Origin: Ficedula albicollis
Lineage: Eukaryota > Chordata > Aves > Passeriformes > Muscicapidae
Direction: 5' to 3'
Length of the DNA: 64,000 nt
NCBI RefSeq assembly: GCF_000247815.1
Contig: NC_021675.1
Coordinates: 61,801,962-61,865,961 of the forward strand
The translations under genes were made by a program, and so were the position numbers. Positions within the stretch are counted from its first letter, which is position 1, and the number at the start of each line of letters is the position of its first letter. This document shows, piece by piece, positions 27,301 to 39,286 of the stretch. The notes beneath the pieces are model-generated. The model did no database searches, was not told the origin of the DNA, and saw nothing but the letters and a program-made list of their open reading frames with translations.

Positions 27301-28404
27301 CAAGCAGTTAAGGCTGATCATCATGATGGAAATAGCTTTTTGACAAGCTTAGCATTCCTGTGACAATAATTAAGAATCAGGTTTCCACCAAAAGGCTTTA
27401 TAGCCAGAAGGGGTTGTAAATCAATGGGCAACATTTTTATCTTGGAATGAAAATTAATTATTCAGTGTAGAACATGCTTTCTCACACTTAACTGCCTGTA
27501 ATACCTCCTTTATTCTCCATCTTAATTCAATTAATATACCATTGTTGAAGGGGTGTTTGTCAGTAGTGATTCACTTTTGTTAAATATTACCATAAGGAAA
27601 TATGACAAAATTGAATGGTTCTTAAATTAAGCCATAGTTCAGATTTTTTTGGCAGAGGGCTGTTAGCTGTTAAGTACTCTTTGACAAGGGTGTGGATATG
27701 ACCATTTTGTATTGCACCCTTTGAGCTTGCATAAGCACATAAAGGGATTGAATAATACATGACAAAGAAGTGTAGGATGTTCTGAAGTGCTCTACATGGC
27801 CTTAACTTCTTTTTCCCTTTCAAGCTAGTCAGAAAACATATTGAATTTAATTGGAGCAGTTTCAGAACACCAAAGACTCTTGAAAATCTTATTCTTATTG
27901 AGAAGAAATAAAAAGTGTTCTTGCCTTTTTGACTATTATATGGAAATGAAGGCATCTATCAAAGCTGTCATGACATTTACAGGAAAATGATGAGACTTTG
28001 GGGAATAATTCAGACTGTTTTGACAGCTCTACAATCTGAAAATGGGCCTGGAAATGTCCTCTTGGCAAGAAACATTAGACAACATAAGCCTCCACAAGGG
28101 TAGCTTTTGTCTAACTATTGCCATTGGTGTTTTCCTCTTCAGCAGTAACAGAGATGATAGAGAAAAAAAAACAAGTACTGGAATTAGTGTTTCGCTTCAT
28201 TCAGGACTCCAAAATTTTTCCATTATTCCCCATTTCTTCTGTGGCCCTGAGAAGTGCTTCCTGATTTTTTTTTTTTTGCTAAATCTTTCTTTAAATAACA
28301 TAGACTGGTTTCTAGTAAAATGCCAGAAGTGTGAAAATAAAAGTTCCTTGCTTAAAGGAGTCCCATAATGTTGTATCACTGAGTGTAGGTTCATTATGGT
28401 ACAC
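24356..28404. other. AT-rich noncoding DNA
   Basis: No gene is supported. ORFs up to 122 codons (27587-27955 minus) have no recognisable domain. A short C run lies at 26705-26712. The stretch about 27240-27480 has long mixed-sequence AT-rich text with TAATTA-type motifs and could be a conserved noncoding element, which cannot be tested here. Confidence 0.5.
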
Positions 28405-28503
28405 ACCTTCTGAAGCAAATATGATCTCCTAGCAGAAGAGAAGAATTTATAAGAGGGCAAAAGACCTTCTGAAGCAAATATGATCTCCTAGCAGATGAAT
28501 TTA
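28405..28503 (+). repeat. Short direct duplication (~32-46 bp)
   Basis: A 32-base unit ending CTCCTAGCAGA occurs at 28405-28436 and at 28464-28495 (offset 59) with no difference. GAATTTAT also follows both copies after different short inserts, so the duplicated unit may originally have been longer. Confidence 0.88.
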
Positions 28504-30415
28504 TTAGAAGTCAAGAAGTGCAATTCCTTCAATTCTTTTTTGTTATCTCATGGGTGTTTCTGCTGCAGCCAAGAACTAAAAGAAGCACTGGTGAGTCACA
28601 GAAGAACACCCTCTCTACATGTTAGAGAATTAATTGCCTTATGAAACCTCTCAATCTTATAGCAGCTTGAGCTAATGCTGACTCCCCTCACACATGAAGT
28701 CATGGAGGACAAGCAGAGCCCTGGATTGCTGTTCTTGCCCCAAAAATGCTCCTGCCTTGCTGCCTCCTGAAATGTCTCTTTCATGAGAAGGTTGTTCAGT
28801 GACCCAGCACAGGAGGGAGAGGCCCCCATCCCTTCTCCTTTCTGGATGTTCGTTGTTAAGCCTAGCACCAACACCAGCCTCCGAGTTATTCCTGTTTCAA
28901 CCAGGAGACTGCAACTGATCCATGCTTTTAAAAGATGAGTACATGGTACTCCATGGCAAACTGGAGTATTGTGAAAGGAGAGTAATGCTACCATGCCATG
29001 TTCAGAAAGTGTTCCAGGTGAAATAAACTCCAAAATTGTTTGGGTTTCTATACTTGAACTAGGAAGTAGATTTAACCACCTAAGGAAACCTAATTTGCTT
29101 CTCCTGCCTTTGATCTGACACTTTATTGGCACATTAATATATGTCTTTTACATGCAGAGCTATCACTTGACCTTCAAGATATCACAAGTAATCAAAGACA
29201 AACCTATCCACAACTCCCATTTCATATATGAACACCTTCAGGGGTAGGGGTCACAGTGGCGTTGGGAGAGGTTTCTGTGCTAGATTTTGTTTTTATTTTT
29301 TTAAGAAACCTATGGTACAATGGAAATAGTAATGCCAGCTATCAACCTGAGAATGTGTCTTTCTGTACTGCCTAAATTTTGAATTCAAAAATCCTTTTGT
29401 CCTTTCCTATCCTGTTTTCCACCTCACTGACCACCAACATTTCTTCTACATTGACTATTCTAAACAATTAGCTGAGAAGCATTCTTTGCAAATACCTCAC
29501 CAGCCCAACACCTTCACTCAATTAGGATATTGCTTCCTCTTCAATCAACATGACTTGTTTCTGTAGGACTACCCAAAAGGAAGATGCCTGCCAAGAAAAC
29601 TGAGACTGCTGGGAGCTGGCCCTGAGATAATCCTCCTTTGTTCATCAGCTGCTTCACCCATTTTGAGGAGACAGCTGGGAAGGAAGCAAGGAGAGCACAT
29701 GTGTAGATCAACACAGCTTTTAAAACATGGAAATGTCAGGATTTGACTTTATGTTTAAGTTGATAAAAATCTTTAGCTCCTTTGCCACTTTGTGAGCCTG
29801 TTAGTACAGCAGATTAATGGCCTCTGCACTGACTCATGGTTTTATTCTGTGTCAGGCCAGAAAATGAAAGAGAAGTAAACCACCCAGAAAAGATCAGATA
29901 ATTTCTGGTAGACAAAAAAAGCCACAAACAAACATGTGAAACTCAAAGAAAATGCATCTATTGTTAGTCCAGGCTATTAGTGCCTGCTGCCATTCGGTCC
30001 AGTTGGAGGGAGCAGAAGACTTGCATGAATCACATATTAGGACAATATGTTTAATACAGAGCCAGAGCAGAATGTTTCTGGAATTTTTAAATGGATACAA
30101 TAATGTTGCATCACAAATCTGTCCTTGAGTTTTTCTTTCAAGGGAACTGCCCTGGAGTTAGTTGCAAAAAAGTCAGTGGTCTGGAAATTATGTAATTTAA
30201 ACATGTTTACCTCAGTGTGTGCCAGTATTTGCAGCTGTCGAAGTGAGCAGAGCCTTGTCCTACTGAGGCTAATTCCCCTAAATTAAAAACTGCTTCTGTT
30301 CCGTGCACCCCCACACATGTGTAGCCTTTGCTGACCAAACGTGGGAATTTAGAACATTTTATAAATACTCGCAAATGAAGAGAGGCAAAGATGTTCTGTG
30401 GGAGAGTTGTTTACC
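28504..30415. other. Noncoding DNA with one long chance-like ORF
   Basis: The longest ORF of the window lies here (28596-29132 minus, 178 codons). Its translation has no signal peptide, transmembrane segment or motif I recognise. No poly-A tail or splice context supports it as a processed gene. No repeats were seen in 29133-30415. Confidence 0.45.
28596..29132 (-). other. 178-codon ORF, function unknown, doubtful gene
   Basis: This ATG-to-stop frame is the longest in the window. The predicted product is mixed in composition, with scattered cysteines, and matches no family I know. It could be a chance ORF in a locally GC-richer segment or an old degenerate insertion. There are no neighbouring exons, and no promoter or terminator features are visible. 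Confidence 0.1.
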
Positions 30416-30763
30416 AAAAATAAATGTTTTTATTTGACTTTATTTTCAGGAATGCAATCCAATTTTGAACAGGGAAAAGTGGAAGGATTTAATTGTCTTT
30501 CAGAATTATAATACATCAAAAAATAATAAGTTACTCAAAATATATGTTTCAAAATAATTTAAACTAAACCTGTGGGCTGTAAAACTAAAAAAATAAATGT
30601 TTTTATTTGACTTTATTTTCAGGAATGCAATCCAATTTTGAACAGGGAAAAGTGGAAGGATTTAATTGTCTTTCAGAATTATAATACATCAAAAAATAAT
30701 AAGTTACTCAAAATATATGTTTCAAAATAATTTAAACTAAACTTGTGGGCTGTAAAACTAAAA
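30416..30763 (+). repeat. 173-bp tandem duplication
   Basis: Copies at 30416-30588 and 30589-30763 abut directly inside an A run, and I found one substitution (AAACC versus AAACT). Each begins AAAAATAAATG and ends GTAAAACTAAAA. The next duplicated block, a triplication, starts at the last base of this one. Confidence 0.96.
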
Positions 30764-30947
30764 TGCAACATTTAAGTATCTTCATTCATTCTCTTGATAT
30801 TTATAAAGACCTCACAGCTATTGAATGCAACATTTAAGTATCTTCATTCATTCTCATGATATTTATAAAGACCTTACAGCTATTAATGCAACATTTAAGT
30901 ATCTTCATTCATTCTCTTGATATTTATAAAGACCTCACAGCTATTGA
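30763..30947 (+). repeat. 61-62-bp unit present three times
   Basis: Units start at 30763, 30825 and 30886, each with ATGCAACATTTAAGTATCTT and ending CAGCTATT. The middle copy differs from the outer two at CTCATGAT and CCTTACAG. Outer copies 1 and 3 appear identical. Confidence 0.96.
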
Positions 30948-31260
30948 AATTTTGTTAATTTGGCTGGTCTAATAGCTGAAAAGGTTAAAAGAAGATCACA
31001 TCAGTAATTCCAGATTTTCAACAGTTTTCAGTGAATCAGGAGATAAGTTGGTAGAGTTATAATATAAGTTCCTATACTTTAGACTGATTCTGTAACAATG
31101 TGTAAAATAGACTAATCTTGATCCAAATTGTACAGAAAGTCAAAGTAATCCTGCCTGGTTTTTCATAATTATTGATACCAAAGAATTTTTTTTTGTATGC
31201 TATATTCATGCAATATATGAAATTACAGACACCATGTACTAACTATAGAAGCTGATTGTG
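30948..31260. other. AT-rich noncoding DNA
   Basis: About 300 bases between the triplication and the AT minisatellite hold no gene or recognisable element. Confidence 0.6.
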
Positions 31261-31355
31261 ATATTTATATAAATATTTATAAAAATATTTATAAAAATAT
31301 TTATATAAATATTTATATAAATATTTATATAAATATATTTAATATTTATATAAAA
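31261..31355 (+). repeat. 12-bp AT minisatellite
   Basis: Six 12-base units run from 31261 to 31332. Four are ATATTTATATAA and two (31273 and 31285) are ATATTTATAAAA. Degenerate units continue to about 31355. Only A and T occur, so the array could unwind easily or form small hairpins. Confidence 0.93.
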
Positions 31356-32257
31356 CCACTTGTGTCAGCTGTTCCTGTTCTCAATTTACAATGAAAATTC
31401 ACCAGCAGAGATGAACCACCATTAGTGTTTAGTGTAACAGCAAGCACAAGGGTGCTAATGCACAGAAAAATTATAAACTACTGTGTGCACAAGCACTAAA
31501 TGCAGCCAAATAATATATTGGTGGTGTGAAACAGGGCAATGGAAAGTTTACCTGGGCAGTGCTCGCAGCAGCGTTTTGTATTGCACTGACTCAACTCCTT
31601 GCTGATTTTATTTCTGCAAGGTCCTGCAGAGAGGGTCTCATGATCTGGGCCTCTTTAAAATGAGAATAACTCCAGATGTCTAAGACTAGAAAATAAAATT
31701 ATATGCTTGCAGTATAAATTTATGAAGTGGCCACATTCATCTGAAAAAATGATAAAGAAGAGATGGAATAAAGATTTTTCACTCCTGCTGATGACACAGA
31801 AATCCATAAATGTGGCTTTTCCATGTGACAAAGTGGTATGCAATATTCACTGTGGTTTCACACAGTTGGGTCAATAAACTTCCATTAAGTATGGACAAGC
31901 TGTCAAAGTGACCTGCTGCCCTCAGTTCTGCAGTATGACTTGGCCTTAGCTGTCCATATTAATATGAATTTTAACCCTTTGGTTTGACATTTTAATTCTT
32001 CATCCATTAGTCTCACATTTCTGTATTATCAGTTAGTACTATTGATTTTAAAGAATACATACAGTCAATTTGCACACATGTATTTGCAAAGGTCAGCAGA
32101 GGACACAAATGTGATTTCTGCAAGAGGTCCAGACATTGCTTCCTGATGAAATTTATTATCTCTCCTGGCAGAGATTATTTTTTGCAAGTGGAAGAAGTAC
32201 TTATCATAACTGAAGGATCACTAGATGTCCTTGCAGTCTGAATTTTTAAGGGTTCAT
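31356..32257. other. Noncoding DNA
   Basis: No gene or repeat was recognised. ORFs are at most about 60 codons. Confidence 0.6.
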
Positions 32258-32423
32258 TTGTGGGGTTTTTTTACAAGATATTACTAAATAGAGGCACTGC
32301 AAGTCCAGAAATATTTTTCTTCAGGCTGAGTTTCTCCTGAGGTCATTGCCACACATCTCAGCTGCCTGTGCTTTGTGGGAACACAGAACACTCTTAATTG
32401 GCACACAGAAATTAGTGGAAGCA
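32258..32423 (+). repeat. 166-bp dispersed duplicate, left copy
   Basis: This segment is repeated with no difference that I can see at 33924-34089, 1666 bases away, in the same orientation. It includes TGTGGGGTTTTTTTACAAGA and ends GTGGAAGCA. Flanks of the two copies are unrelated. It resembles no transposon I know. Confidence 0.96.
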
Positions 32424-33923
32424 AAGCAGGAATCTGTGTTTCAGCCCTCACAGACCTGCACATATTTTATGTTTAAAGCACAGAGATAAAACAAAAAAAA
32501 AAATTGAAGCTTTTGCATGACTAAGATAAACCCTGCCCACCCTTTTTTTCTTTTTCTTCCTTTTTTAGTCAGATGGAAACCAGGCAGCAGAGGTGGATTT
32601 TACCTTTGACTGAAATACCAATGCTGTAATTGCCCTGTTCCCAGGAGGGAGAATTCAAAGCCAGGTTCTCTGGACGTTAAGAAACCTTCACCTCCATTTG
32701 CTCATTTTTTTACCTTTTAGGTAGAACATGCTGGTTTTTATTGTTCCTGGTATATAACCTTTCTGTCCAAGATCTTTCAAATGGGGAGAGAAGAAATTTA
32801 TCCAAATATTTAGTATCTCAGCTTCTAGAGACCTCAGCCACTCAGAGGGATTAAATGGTGTTATAGTTTTTGTGGTGTTACCTAGGTGAGATTTGCTACT
32901 TGGAGATTCCAGATCTCCTTAAGGAGTGCCTACTACTGGTTTCTTCCTCCTACTTTTTTTTTCAATGCTCATTTCCCCTCATCTTAGAGTTGCTGTTGTA
33001 CTGTCCCAGGACACAGTTTCTCAATCACTTGTTATTTACAGATGGGAAGGACTTTGGGGATCAGCTACCCAAGGACAAGTGTCTTTTCACACCTCCTAGT
33101 CCTCTAATCCACCTGAGCATCTTCTATCCATGGCCCAGTTTCATCTGCAGGTTGATGGGAAATTGTTTCTTTAAATTTCCTGCAGTTCCATCTCTATTCC
33201 CTTTAAAAGCATCAGGAAGCTGTCACTAGTGCAAGATCAGACTTCTCTGGATCTGTTGATATTCCAGACACTGCCATATCCAGTGTTCTGCTCTTTATGA
33301 CACTGCCAAAGTCAGTAGTGGCACTTGGTGGCACAATGCCACAATATCATGAATTTCTGAAGTTCCCCAGGAACAAAACAGAGTCTCTCAAATGTGCCTT
33401 TTCTCCATTCACACATAATCCACACCAGATTTCGGAAGCAAACCAGATAGAGCTGTTCTCCTGCCCTGTGCCTACTTGGAGATCTAACAGTTTGTACTTA
33501 GAAGGAAAAAGTAAAAAATTTAATTTCTCCACATTTCAAAACATAAGAGTAGCACAGCACTATTCCAAATAATGCTTGAATTTCATTTCTAATCTAGAAT
33601 CTCCAAAGTTTCTGTGTCCCTGTTTGAGCTTCCACCACAAATATATCCTTGGTTGTGTTTGGATCTTTACTGTGTGAACTTATCTCTCACCCATCACCTC
33701 TTGCAGGAAAATAGCTACTATATTTTCTCTGTATCAGAACTAGAATTTTTGCTTAAATGGAAAATGAATATGCATTGTACTTCAGAAAATATGAGGGCAA
33801 AATTATTCATTTCAGGATGAGCAAGAAACTCAGTGAAGCTAAATCAATTTATACACAGTAGCAACTCATATCAAAACTCCAAAGTAAAAAACAGCCCAGC
33901 CTGCTTTTCCTTGAGCTGCCCTC
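32424..33923. other. Noncoding DNA between the dispersed copies
   Basis: ORFs at 32870-33229 plus (119 codons) and 33297-33572 plus (91 codons) are unrecognised and T-rich. A short A run lies near 32493 and pyrimidine runs near 32544-32565. No gene is supported. Confidence 0.55.
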
Positions 33924-34089
33924 TTGTGGGGTTTTTTTACAAGATATTACTAAATAGAGGCACTGCAAGTCCAGAAATATTTTTCTTCAGGCTGAGTTTC
34001 TCCTGAGGTCATTGCCACACATCTCAGCTGCCTGTGCTTTGTGGGAACACAGAACACTCTTAATTGGCACACAGAAATTAGTGGAAGCA
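33924..34089 (+). repeat. 166-bp dispersed duplicate, right copy
   Basis: This is an identical copy of 32258-32423. The sequence before it (GAGCTGCCCTC) and after it (TGGGTTATTACA) differs from the left copy's flanks. It has no poly-A tail, inverted termini or clear target-site duplication, so it does not look like a transposition. Confidence 0.96.
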
Positions 34090-34922
34090 TGGGTTATTAC
34101 ATGCTAAAGGTTGCACCAGAAGAAACAGAATAAATGCATAGCTTCGTTCTGGGGCTGGTCTTAAAAACATTTTTTCATGTGCCTACGTCTCCACATGAGC
34201 GTCACACCCTCTGAGGTGTCTTGAGTTGTTGGTGTGCTTAAGTTAAGCTCATACAGATGTGTTTGCAAGAAGGAGCAGATTTCAAGAACAAATCCCCTTT
34301 TCTGCATCAGGAGGAAGGCGACTGATAGCCCTCCAGTGTGCTTCAGATTTCATACTCTGATTGTAAGGAGAGCTCCATAACACTCCCCACTACAACACAA
34401 CAACAACACAATCATTTAGTTCAGCAATCTGAGAGGGACAACGGCTATTCCAGCATTCCCAAGGGGGGCTCAAATGACTTATTGATCAATTGATTAATTA
34501 ATGTCAGTGGTCGGAGGAGAGAGCAGCTCTACTAAAAAAAATAGCTGTCAGAAGAGCCCATAAGTGCATGAGCTATTAGGAATGAAAAAAGGAATCTGAC
34601 AGAAAAATAGGGCAGTGATTGCTTTACATTAAATGTGAGAGAATGCGCGAGATGTGTTTCCAAAACTTGTCAGATACAATAATGAGAAATAGAAACTTCA
34701 TTTTGGAATAAAGATGGTCATGCTCATATTTTCATAGACCACATATGAAAGTTTGGAATTGATTATCTGTTCATAAAATAGCTGCTTTGAGTTATTTCTA
34801 CGAAAAGTTAGCAACTGATCTTCTAATCATTCTTAAGAATTGGGGTTTTTTCTAATGAATAAGGCTGAATGCTTTTTCTAATTAACTTTTCAGTTGTTAT
34901 TTTTGGCACAGGTAAGGGTAAA
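34090..34922. other. Noncoding DNA
   Basis: No gene is supported. An A/C-rich run lies at about 34392-34411. The stretch 34440-34700 is rich in ATTGATTAATTAAT-like motifs and might be a regulatory or conserved element, which is inference only. Confidence 0.5.
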
Positions 34923-35152
34923 TCTACTCTGTGTGCTTTTCCCTGTTTCACTATTGGTAAAACTTTCTCCTAAAGTATCATTGAAACAAAGTTGTAATGT
35001 GGAATGTGCATTCTTGAAATACTCGCTGCTATTTATTTCTACTCTGTGTGCTTTTCCCTGTTTCACTATTGGTAAAACTTTCTCCTAAAGTATCATTGAA
35101 ACAAAGTTGTAATGTGGAATGTGCATACTTGAAATACCCACTGCTATTTATT
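34923..35152 (+). repeat. 115-bp tandem duplication
   Basis: Copies at 34923-35037 and 35038-35152 abut directly. They differ at about three bases (GCATTCTT/GCATACTT and ACTCGC/ACCCAC). The shared unit contains CTACTCTGTGTGCTTTTCCC. Confidence 0.95.
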
Positions 35153-36684
35153 ATTAGTTTTCATTTCCAGATAAGGGGCATCATTATGGTGTTTAAGATT
35201 CATTTGACAGGAGGCATTCATATGTCCTGGAAAGGTTGTCTTTATATCATTATTGTGCTAAGGGTATAACTGAGGGACTGGGGGGCAGATGTTTATCTGT
35301 ATGAAAAATCCTAACTCACCTGGGCAGCTTAACTACAGAAAACTGAGATATAAAATTAAATGAATCTATCATGGCCATTATTTGAAGCAGAGTGTTTATC
35401 TGTGTAATGATTGCTCACCTGAATTAAAGAGATTTTTCTTATGGAAAATAATGATTAATCTTCTTTTAATCCCATGCTTTGGGTTTCATTTGGAGGCCCA
35501 GACATGAAGATGCCTTTTATTCTCTCCATAAATAGGAATACGTGTTCTTAGTAGGTCTGGTGGACACACAGAGTGTGGTGAGAGGTGTGACTGACTTGCA
35601 GCACAGTGGGGGGACCATAGCTGATTAAATGATTTATTCAGTCACACAGGAAAGCTGTGGATCAGGCCTTGAACCAATCCTGCCCTGCTGCCTGTCACCT
35701 CATGCTACAAAATCATCCACCACTGCCACATCAGCTATGCTGGTAAAGCATCTATTCCACCTGTAGAAAAGGTGCAACCATTAAGACATTTGAACCAGAA
35801 CCACAGCAAAATCAAGACATCTGATAATTTCCTAGACAACTTGCAAGTTGCAGTTAATTAAAATCCTAATTACAGTCAAGACAAGTATTTTTTTTCATTA
35901 TGCAGATTGAATTAAGTATGATGAGTTGGTTTTGTATTTATTTATCTAATTAAATATGTTCATTCTTCATCTGACTTCTCTAGTTAAGAGCACATGTACA
36001 CAGAAAATTATAAAAGAATTTGGGGGCAACTTTTGTTTAAATACTTTGATATCTCAGAAATCTAGGCAGAATATCCTACATGCCAATTAAGCAACCTGAT
36101 GCTTTGTTGCACTTACATAATATTAAAAGTTTTTCTCTATGTTGTACAGTAGTTCATGCATTTCAATAGAATTCTAATAATTCTAATACTAATTTAATAA
36201 AAATACATAACACAAAGGGAGTAAATATATTGCAAATACCTTTTAAAGTTATTATTGTTTAAAAATGCACAAGAATAAAATTAATTTACCAATTTTTTTT
36301 TCTATATTAATCAAGAAAGAGTAAGATAAACATTTTGCTTACTGCCCAGCATTAAAATGGTCTTCACATATCACTTCAGAACTTGATTTTTGTGTTACTG
36401 TTATTAGTAATGAGGTCACTTAAGAATCTGGGCATGTGTGTCTGTGAGAGCTGTGCTCAAAAATCTACTCCTTATCTACAAGGCAAAAAACAAACATTGA
36501 AAATAAAACATGCCTAATGCCATTTTCTTTAAAATACATTTAAATAATGCCATATTATCTATGGTAACAACTTTATGAGATGAAAAACCATATTCTAGGT
36601 CCTCCAGTGAGGTAGATAAGCACAGCACCAGGGAAACACCCAGCTCACACAAATGAGTATCCACATCTAAGCAGAAGTTAATAT
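35153..36684. other. AT-rich noncoding DNA
   Basis: No gene or mobile element was seen. The region around 36120-36310 is strongly AT-rich with small ATTCTAATA repeats. Confidence 0.6.
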
Positions 36685-36789
36685 TTCTGGGATTTCAAAA
36701 GTCAAACTGCTCATTTGAACAGCAGAGCTGGTCAGACTTCTGGGATTTCAAAAGTCAAACTGCTCATTTTAGCAGCAGAGCTGGTCAGA
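36685..36789 (+). repeat. 53-bp tandem duplication
   Basis: Copies at 36685-36737 and 36738-36789 abut. Both carry TTCTGGGATTTCAAAAGTCA and GCAGAGCTGGTCAGA. The middle differs at TTTGAACA versus TTTTAGCA. Confidence 0.93.
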
Positions 36790-39145
36790 GAGTTCATCTC
36801 TTTACAAGTGTTAAAGCATTGTCTGAAGTAGGACATCTTCTAGGACATTTACTGAAGAGTTTCCATGCAGTATCTGAACTTTAAAGATTATGCATTAGTA
36901 GTGAAGGTCTGCTCCATTTACCCTACTTCATCCTTCAAACAGCTAACCTGCCCCATGTGTTCCAGGATCCACAGCTAGGATTGTCCAGGAGACACATGCA
37001 GCTTCATAAATAAATTCTAGAATAGGAAGATAATGAAAATAAAGCATTAAGAACTGCTTCATGTTTTCAAATGAAGGTTGAGTTATTTGTACCCTTTGGA
37101 GAAAGGATGGTCTCTATACGTAATTTTCCTCAGCTCACTTTCAGAGTTTAGTCACTGGGAAATCAATAGCAGTTTTCTCACATGCTCTGCTTGCTTGTGA
37201 GATCTCACATGAACTTTGAAATTTGTACAACACCATGTTTTGCCAACATTTTTACAAATTCCTGGCTACAGTCCAAACATAACAAATGAATATATTGATC
37301 TGGAAAAAAAAAATCTGAGCAAGCCAACACACTCTTTTTTTTATTTTATTTGTTCTTTTTAAAGTAAATTCTGGATATGATTTATTATTTAAATTTAGCT
37401 ATTTCTAAGCAAATCTATCTATCATCCAGTGAACTCTCAGTCCTTTGTAAAGTCTTGTCAGGAGCTTTAGCATATAAAGTGGTTTTAAAACTTTTCAATT
37501 CTGAAAAATATTCCTGTAGTTAATGTGTTTCTCTTTATGTGAACACTGGTCAAGGATTCTTGGTATTTTTATATAAAGAATATCTCTAAAAATATCATCA
37601 ATTTTATCCATAGCCATTGATAAGTGCATTAAAGGAAGGATTTGGAAATACCATATATTATTAATGTCACCTATTCCAAGATTGCTTTTATTTCTTTATG
37701 TCTTGAACAGGTTTCAAAGCAAATATTTCTCATGTCAGATGTCATAAGAAACCTGAAAATTTTGAGGAAAAAAAGGTAACCAAAGCAGTTCAGATATCTA
37801 TAAGAAGGAAACTAAGATGTCTGTAAGAAGGAGACAAAGGGAAAAGAGCTATCAGCAAAATGAGCATTTGTCCTTCTTCAAAATACTTGAATGACCTCTT
37901 CTTTGAAGAGATCTAACACCTGTTTTGGAGCATGATGATTAGAATTGGAAGCTAAATGTATATGTGCTGAAATTATCTTTTTCCAAATACCAGAATTTAA
38001 CCCTTTTGTCAAATGACAATATTTAAAATAATTAGAATTAAAGTAAATTTTAGACTAAAATAATACTCTAATGGAAGCATCTCACATGCTCTTAGTGTAA
38101 AAGGAATACTAAAAAAAGCACCCTGCACCATGAATTTCATCCCTGCTGCTAAAGGAAATTACACAGTACAGATAATAGATGCAAGAAGTTGTTCACTGAA
38201 ATGAATCAGCCTTGGCTGCAGCTCGTCTCCTGGAGAGCAGCCCTGCAGCACACCCCTCCAGGCCTTAGAAACCCTCTCCTATTCCAGCCAGAACTTGCTC
38301 ACAGTCATTTTTTACCCATTTCTTCTGGTGCCAAGGCTGTTCTGCAGTTGCTCTGCCCCTCTGTGTCTGTCTCTGCTCAGAACGAGCACATCCCCTGTCA
38401 GACTGTGCTCCACTTGAGGAACAAGCCTGGGGTCTCTCCCACCAGCAGTGGCCCCTCTGTGAATGTGATGAGGAGGAAAAGAAGGAAGGGCTAACTGCAC
38501 AGCAAGACAGATGAAGCATTTAGACAAAACCTTGCAATAATATTGTAAAATGTCTTTGTTTCTGCTAGAAACACCTTCCCTAGATCACATTTGTCTTTTC
38601 CTTAGCCCATCCCATTGCCTGTTGGTAGGTCACTCTCTATTCAGCTAATGAACAAAAATCTTCCTCCATGTCTGCCATTTTCAGCTGGTAGGTGCCTGTC
38701 TGATAGAGAAATCAATTTCATAAACACTTAAGGCTACATAATTTGTGCTATTATATTTAATCTTATTTTTATTTCTACAGTTCTTATTCAATTCATTCTG
38801 TTCTCCTTTGGTTTTGCTAAGAACTCCAAAAATTTTCATTTACTTAATTAAACAAGTTTAACTAAACAAACTAAACTAAATGACTGCTTGAAGACCATTC
38901 TTTAAGAAAAACTACGGCCAAAATAGGGCTTTCTGTAAACAGTTGTTTTAACAAGTTTGGGAGTTTTTTCTCTCTCTTTTTTTTTTCTTTAGGGTCAGTT
39001 TGCCTCCAATTTGCATCATTTTGTGCATAACCATTATGTTATTTTAAGTAGATAGATCTAATCTTGTCTAAAAATTAACTTGCCTCTCAACTTACCCAAC
39101 TAATCTTCTTGCAAACTCAAGTTGCATGTCAATCACCTTCCATTT
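36790..39145. other. Noncoding DNA
   Basis: No gene is supported. A GC-richer patch at 38200-38500 has overlapping ORFs on both strands (101 codons or fewer). Weak imperfect repetition of TAAGAAGGA appears at 37795-37835, and CTAAA units occur at about 38858-38881. Confidence 0.55.
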
Positions 39146-39286
39146 GGCTTCTCACTTCTTCACTTCTTCAAAATGCCTTCCAAAATCACACAAAATTTGC
39201 CTTTTTTAAGCTTTTCGGCTTCTCACTTCTTCACTTCTTCAAAATGCCGTCCAAAATCACACAAAATTTGCATTTTTTAAGCTTTT
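39146..39286 (+). repeat. 71-bp tandem duplication
   Basis: Copies at 39146-39216 and 39217-39286 abut. Each begins GGCTTCTCACTTCTTCACTT and ends AAGCTTTT. I count two differences (CCTTCC/CCGTCC and GCCTTT/GCATTT). Confidence 0.95.
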
